From: Rhodococcus sp. JCM 9791
GTDB taxonomy: Bacteria; Actinomycetota; Actinomycetes; Mycobacteriales; Mycobacteriaceae
DNA length: 64,000 nucleotides
Assembly (NCBI GenBank): GCA_001312645.1
Contig: BBEG01000002.1
Coordinates: 1 to 64,000, forward strand
Direction of reading: 5' to 3'
A model generated the notes under the pieces. It did no database searches. It had not been told where the DNA came from and saw nothing but the letters and a program-made list of their open reading frames with translations. Below, piece by piece: positions 60,183 to 64,000 of the stretch (its first letter is position 1; the number at the start of each line of letters is the position of its first letter). The position numbers and the translations under genes were made by a program.

Positions 60183-61154
60183 ATGCGCGCAGCGGTCTGT
60201 TCCGAGTACGGGGAGCCCGAGGTCGTGCGGATCGACGAACGCCCTTCCCCCACGCTCGAACCGGGCCAGGTGCGAGTGCGGGTCGGTGCTGCAGCGGTCA
60301 ACTTCCCCGATGTTCTGGTCGTCGCCGACAAATACCAGATCAGCGTGCCTACACCGTTCGTGCCCGGCAGTGAATTCGCCGGGGTCGTGGAGGAGATCGC
60401 CGGCGATGTCGGCGACCTCGCCGTCGGCGACCGGGTGAGCGGCACCGGGATCGTCGGCGCGTTCGCAGAGGAGATCGCGGCAAAAGCCGCGTCGCTGAAG
60501 CGGATACCCGACGGCGTCGATCACCGCACCGCTGCCGCGTTCGGTGTGGCGCACCGCACCGCGTATCACACGCTCCGGTCGGTGGCTCGGCTCCAGCCTG
60601 GTGAAACCCTCGTCGTGCTCGGTGCGGGCGGCGGCGTCGGACTCGCCGCGGTTCAACTCGGAGCGGTCCTCGGTGCAACGGTCGTCGCGGTGGCCTCATC
60701 GTCCGACAAGCTCGAGGTCGCCGCGTCGTACGGTGCGAAACATCTCGTCGACCATCGGTCGGGTGAGCTACGCGCGCTCCTGAAGGATGCTGTTCCCGAG
60801 GGCGCCGACGTCGTGGTCGATCCCGTCGGCGGCGACCTGTCGGAACCGGCGTTGAGGTCGCTGCGCCGCGGCGGGCGCTTCATCACCGTGGGGTACGCGT
60901 CCGGAACAATCCCTCGAATACCACTCAACCTGGTTCTGGTGAAAGGTATTCGCATTCAGGGGTTCCAGTTCCAGGATCTCGACCCGGACGAGTACCGGCG
61001 AGGTGAGGACGAACTGGTCGAGCTCCTCGTCTCGGGCCGCGCCGTGCCACATATCGGTGCGGTGTATTCGCTCGAGGGCACCGTCGATGCTCTGCGTCTG
61101 GTCGGTGACGGGCGGGCAATCGGTAAGGTCGTCATCGACCTTCAGCAGAACTGA
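60183..61154 (+). CDS. NAD(P)H:quinone-oxidoreductase-like MDR family enzyme
   Basis: Intact 323-residue zinc-free medium-chain dehydrogenase/reductase. The N-terminal part has VNFPDVLVVADKYQ and FVPGSEFAGVVEEIAGDV, the Rossmann motif is VLGAGGGVGLAAVQLGAVLG, and the end AIGKVVIDLQ is typical of quinone oxidoreductase/enoyl reductases. It lies five bases after the hydratase and ends the unit before a terminator. It may reduce an enoyl-CoA or enone. Confidence 0.9.
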   Translation: MRAAVCSEYGEPEVVRIDERPSPTLEPGQVRVRVGAAAVNFPDVLVVADKYQISVPTPFVPGSEFAGVVEEIAGDVGDLAVGDRVSGTGIVGAFAEEIAAKAASLKRIPDGVDHRTAAAFGVAHRTAYHTLRSVARLQPGETLVVLGAGGGVGLAAVQLGAVLGATVVAVASSSDKLEVAASYGAKHLVDHRSGELRALLKDAVPEGADVVVDPVGGDLSEPALRSLRRGGRFITVGYASGTIPRIPLNLVLVKGIRIQGFQFQDLDPDEYRRGEDELVELLVSGRAVPHIGAVYSLEGTVDALRLVGDGRAIGKVVIDLQQN

Positions 61155-61167
61155 CCGACCGAACACG

Positions 61168-61199
61168 ACGTCCCGGCGCTCATCCGAGAGCCGGGACGT
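61168..61199 (+). terminator. Terminator after the quinone oxidoreductase gene
   Basis: Perfect 10-bp arms ACGTCCCGGC (61168-61177) and GCCGGGACGT (61190-61199) with a 12-base loop that can pair further, 14 bases after the stop codon. Confidence 0.8.
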
Positions 61200-61228
61200 T
61201 GGTCATTTCTGGGCTGTCGAACGGCTAT

Positions 61229-61285
61229 GTCTTTACACCGCTGTGTCTTTGCGCTGCCGTCTTTGCACTGCTGTTCTTGCAATCC
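61229..61285. repeat. Degenerate tandem repeat of GTCTTTGCRCTGCY
   Basis: Four imperfect copies start at 61229, 61245, 61259 and 61273 (GTCTTTACACCGCT, GTCTTTGCGCTGCC, GTCTTTGCACTGCT, GTTCTTGCAATCCG). The array is between a terminator and the 3' end of a minus-strand gene. No function recognised. Confidence 0.5.
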
Positions 61286-61293
61286 GGTCTACA

Positions 61294-61791
61294 TCAGACC
61301 GACGTGAGGTGACCCGACTGCGGTGCAGAAAATCCGGACGTCCGGAAGGATTCGGTGGGCGCGATCACGGGCTCGCGGACCTCCGCTGCAACGAGCGCAT
61401 GGCGCTTGAACACCTGCGCCGCCCTGCTCATACAGTATTCAGAAGGCGAGAACCGGGCATCGATATCTGCCGGGATCTCATCGCCCCACATGCTGAACTT
61501 CGTCATGCCGCGTTCAAGGACTCGGTCCAGCCCGACTCGGATGCGTTCGTCGGTCGAGTAGAGCTCCGCCGACGCCACCAACGCCTCTGGAACGAGACCA
61601 TTTTCGGTCGACACGGCCGAGTCGAGATCGACGACCCGGGCTCCGAGGATCTCGAGGGGACGAATGTCCTGATGCTCTCGCGTCAGGACAGTGACTTCCC
61701 ATCCCGCGAGGGCCTGGTCGTAGAGCCATCCGCCGACGTGGCGCACGGTATCGACCACGCGCGGTGCGACGATGACGACGCGGTGCCTCAA
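61294..61791 (-). CDS. Unrecognised protein coupled to a TetR gene
   Basis: About 165 residues, soluble. It begins RHRVVIVAPRVVDTVRHVGG and goes on WLYDQALAGWEVTVLTREH, an alternating beta/alpha pattern like a Rossmann-type half domain; I do not recognise a family. The start is taken as TTG at 61791, which overlaps the TetR stop as TTGA; the longer open frame upstream lies inside the TetR gene and is probably a shadow. It may be a partner of the regulator. Confidence 0.6.
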   Translation of the reverse strand: MRHRVVIVAPRVVDTVRHVGGWLYDQALAGWEVTVLTREHQDIRPLEILGARVVDLDSAVSTENGLVPEALVASAELYSTDERIRVGLDRVLERGMTKFSMWGDEIPADIDARFSPSEYCMSRAAQVFKRHALVAAEVREPVIAPTESFRTSGFSAPQSGHLTSV

Positions 61792-62387
61792 ACTGTGCTG
61801 GTGGGCATGAGCTGTTGCTCGAGCGACTGTGTGAAGTCCTCGAATATCTCGGCCAGCGGGAGCGAACGATCGAGCAGCCATGAGGTTTCCATTCCGTTGA
61901 GGAAAGCGACGATTTCCACCGCTTTGACGGCTGGGTTCACATCCGTTCGATACCGGCCGGCGTGTTGACCACGTCGGATTCCCGCCTCGATTGTGTCGAC
62001 GGCGGCCCGGTGTCGAGCGAGTAGGCGATCGTGCAGTGGAGCATCCGGCTCCAGGTTCTCGATCAGGAGTACAGCAAACATCCCGACCAGGTCAGGGGAC
62101 TTCTCGAAACGCAAGTAGAGGCCCCTGATCTGCTCGATCGGATCTCCCGAACGATCAGCACGTGCATCATCGTCTGCATCCCGGGCGTCGAGCACGGCAT
62201 GCAGCAACTGGTCTTTGGACTGGAAGTGATGTAGCAGACCCGCGGGCGTGATGCCCGCGGCCCGTGCGATCTGAGCGAGGCTTGTGCTGCGCCACCCGTT
62301 CCTCGCCAACAACCGCTGAGCTGCGCTGAGAATCAGCTCCCTGCGGTCCTCACCCTTGGCGAGAAGCGTGTCGTAAGCCCTTTGCAC
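61788..62387 (-). CDS. TetR-family transcriptional regulator
   Basis: Intact 199-residue repressor. The helix-turn-helix is TSLAQIARAAGITPAGLLHH with FQSKDQLLHAVLDARD, followed by a helical effector domain. GTG at 62387 has GGAGAGGGG upstream. It is followed by the unrecognised coupled gene. It could regulate the thiolase gene upstream or the shared AGAATAGNATTCT dyads; no palindrome was clear in the 115 bases before it. Confidence 0.9.
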   Translation of the reverse strand: MQRAYDTLLAKGEDRRELILSAAQRLLARNGWRSTSLAQIARAAGITPAGLLHHFQSKDQLLHAVLDARDADDDARADRSGDPIEQIRGLYLRFEKSPDLVGMFAVLLIENLEPDAPLHDRLLARHRAAVDTIEAGIRRGQHAGRYRTDVNPAVKAVEIVAFLNGMETSWLLDRSLPLAEIFEDFTQSLEQQLMPTSTV

Positions 62388-62502
62388 GCTGCCCCTCTCC
62401 CTCGCGTCCCCAACCTACTGAACACACATTAGGTCGGTTTGCCGGATGTGACAAGGGTCTCAGGCCTGCAATTTTTCTGGATGCATCACACTATGTGCAA
62501 CC

Positions 62503-63649
62503 CTACGTACCGAGCAGTTCGACGATGGTGGCGTTCGCGGTTCCGCCCCCCTCGCACATCGTCTGGAGACCGAATCGAATTCCGTTGTCCCGCATGTGAT
62601 GAATCATGCGAGTCATCAGTACTGCGCCCGAGCCGCCGAGCGGATGCCCCAGCGCGATCGCCCCACCGAGGGGATTGACCAGCTCCGGATCGCGCCGGTC
62701 TCGGCCAGCCACGCCAGCGGAACCGACGCGAATGCTTCGTTGACCTCGAAGACCCCGACATCCTTCAGACCGACCCCCGCCTTCGCGAGTGCCTTCTCCG
62801 TAGCCGGGATCGGACCGGTGAGCATGAGCACCGGATCGGCGCCCGCAACCGCACCCGCGCGGTAACGGACGAGCGAGGTCAAGCCCAGCTCACGGGCCTT
62901 GTCAGGGGTGGTCACCAGCAGCGCGGCTGCACCGTCGGAGATCTGCGACGAGTTGCCGGCGTGGATCACCCCGTCGTCGGCGAATGCGGCTTCAGGCCGG
63001 CGAGCTTTTCGACCGTGGTGCCGCGGCGGATGCCCTCGTCCGCGCTGACCGTGCCCTCGTCGGTGACCACCGGAACGATCTGCGCTTCGAATGCCCCTCG
63101 ATCCTGCGCCGCAGCAGCCCGCTCGTGCGAGGTCGTCGCGTACTCGTCGAGACGAGTACGCGAGAATCCCCACTTCTGGGCGATCTTCTCGGCGGAGATT
63201 CCCTGGTTGAACGCGAACCCGTCGTAGCGCGCGAGCGCTCGGGGACCGTACGGTTGCCCGGAAGCACGCGCCGAACCGAGCGGGACCCGGCTCATGATCT
63301 CGACGCCACCGGCGACAACCACGTCCTGCTGCCCCGACATCACTGCCTGAGCCGCGAAATCGATCGATTGCTGACTCGATCCGCACGCCCGGTTGATAGT
63401 GGTACCCGGGATGGACTCCGGCCATCCGGCAGCGAGCACCGAGTAGCGTCCGATGTTGCTCGATTGGTCGCCCACCTGCGACACGCAACCCCAGATGACG
63501 TCGTCGACGATCTCGGGATCGAGGCCGGTGCGTTCTACCAGCGCCTCGAGCACGAGCGCCGACAGGTCCGCCGGGTGCACCCCGGCCAGCCCACCGTTGC
63601 GCTTGCCTACCGGCGTTCGGACGGCCGCAGCGATGACCACTTCACGCAT
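62503..63649 (-). CDS. Acetyl-CoA C-acyltransferase (thiolase, FadA-like; two frameshifts)
   Basis: About 382-residue degradative thiolase that cleaves 3-oxoacyl-CoA with CoA. The nucleophile is in NRACGSSQQSIDFAAQ, the histidines in EVNEAFASVPL and GGAIALGHPLGGSGA, and the second cysteine in MCEGGGTANATI. It starts REVVIAAAVRTPVGKRNGG. Frameshifts lie near 62985 and 62690. ATG at 63649 follows the CaiB-like gene by about 50 bases on the same strand, so the two may be co-transcribed. Confidence 0.9.
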
Positions 63650-63700
63650 TCGAATTCTCCTGGTTCCAAGTGTGTTTGCCGGCCATCTCTCGTATTTCGA

Positions 63701-64000
63701 TCATCTCTGTACCGACCCGATCGCGCCCTGCTCGCGCAGGAGATCGATCTCGTCGGGGCGGAGACCGAAGTCCGCGAGGATGATGTCCGTGTGCTCGCCC
63801 AAACCGGGTACGGGCGCCATCGGCGGCTCGTAGCCTTCGATCACCGGTGGCGGCAGAATCGCCTCGACGGGTCCGTTCGGGCTCGCGACCGTCCGCCAAC
63901 GATTACGGGCGGCCAGCTGCGGATGATCGATGACGTCGCGCGGCGTGTTGTAACGCGAATTGCCGATACCCGCCTCGTCTGCGATCTTCTGTACGTGGTC
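63701..64000 (-). CDS. CaiB/BaiF family III CoA-transferase, C-terminal part (cut by window edge)
   Basis: The last 99 codons of a minus-strand gene that continues past the right edge. The visible part reads DHVQKIADEAGIGNSRYNTP, with DVIDHPQLAARNRWRTV and then VIEGYEPPMAPVPGLGEHTD and LRPDEIDLLREQGAI, the standard C-terminal pattern of CaiB/BaiF CoA-transferases. The stop is at 63701-63703. It precedes the thiolase gene in the same direction. Confidence 0.85.
   Translation of the reverse strand, partial: DHVQKIADEAGIGNSRYNTPRDVIDHPQLAARNRWRTVASPNGPVEAILPPPVIEGYEPPMAPVPGLGEHTDIILADFGLRPDEIDLLREQGAIGSVQR

Overview
The window is 64 kb of high-G+C DNA from a bacterium that is almost certainly a mycolate-type actinobacterium, most likely Rhodococcus or a close relative. 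This is inferred from gene content: F420-dependent luciferase-like (LLM) oxidoreductases, a mycofactocin-coupled short-chain dehydrogenase (SDR), a fused CysNC, several TetR regulators, and dense CoA-dependent catabolic genes (AMP-forming ligases, SCPx-type thiolases, DUF35 proteins, CaiB transferases). I saw no rRNA, tRNA, CRISPR array, prophage or insertion sequence. Most multi-gene runs have overlapping ATGA stop/start junctions. Species and exact substrate cannot be read from the sequence.

Layout. 1-5.4 kb: end of a LuxR-type regulator, a thioesterase, a serine hydrolase, an M13 peptidase and an M23 peptidase. 5.6-11 kb: enoyl-CoA hydratase (-), then CoA ligase, amidohydrolase, CoA ligase and a small DUF3263-like protein (+). 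11-13 kb: an FMN/F420 split-barrel protein and a TetR gene divergent from an SDR around a perfect 17-bp palindrome. 13.1-24.9 kb: one long minus-strand run of SDR, PAPS-type sulfotransferase, SDR paralogue, unknown protein, LLM oxidoreductase, cysD, cysNC, cysQ, peptide-type solute-binding lipoprotein and MFS exporter, with a divergent LysR gene at its head. 26-31.6 kb: a complete dpp/opp-type ABC importer. 31.9-37 kb (-): aldehyde dehydrogenase, CaiB transferase, thiolase-like/DUF35 protein and SCPx-type thiolase. 37.2-45.6 kb (+): TfdA-like dioxygenase, two SDRs (one mycofactocin type), ferredoxin, P450, DUF35-thiolase fusion, alpha/beta hydrolase and two 3-hydroxyisobutyrate-dehydrogenase-like enzymes. 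45.6-47.2 kb: CoA ligase. 47.4-54 kb (-): LuxE-like, LuxC-like, aldo/keto reductase, aldehyde dehydrogenase, carboxymuconolactone-decarboxylase-like protein and a third 3-hydroxyisobutyrate-dehydrogenase-like enzyme, with a divergent TetR gene. 54.8-57 kb (-): SDR, LLM oxidoreductase and VOC protein. 57.1-61.2 kb (+): acyl-CoA dehydrogenase, APH-like kinase, enoyl-CoA hydratase and quinone oxidoreductase. 61.3-64 kb (-): unknown protein, TetR, thiolase and a partial CaiB transferase.

How the genes may work together (inference). The set looks like uptake and CoA-dependent breakdown of one or more hydrophobic or oxygenated compounds: import by the ABC system, activation by three CoA ligases, oxidation by P450/ferredoxin, dioxygenase, SDRs and F420 enzymes, and C-C cleavage by thiolases and a possible DUF35 aldolase. 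Three less ordinary modules stand out. One couples a sulfotransferase to its own PAPS supply (CysD, CysNC) and PAP removal (CysQ). One pairs LuxE and LuxC homologues, a fatty-acid-reductase-like pair, with aldehyde enzymes. One places an APH-like kinase beside an acyl-CoA dehydrogenase, as in ACAD10/ACAD11. A repeated dyad close to AGAATAGNATTCT lies in front of several of these units and suggests a shared regulator.

Sequence quality. More than half of the genes are interrupted by one or more single-base frameshifts, nearly all explained by one base missing from a short run of identical bases. I read these as consensus errors, not decay, and report each such gene over its full inferred extent with approximate shift positions.
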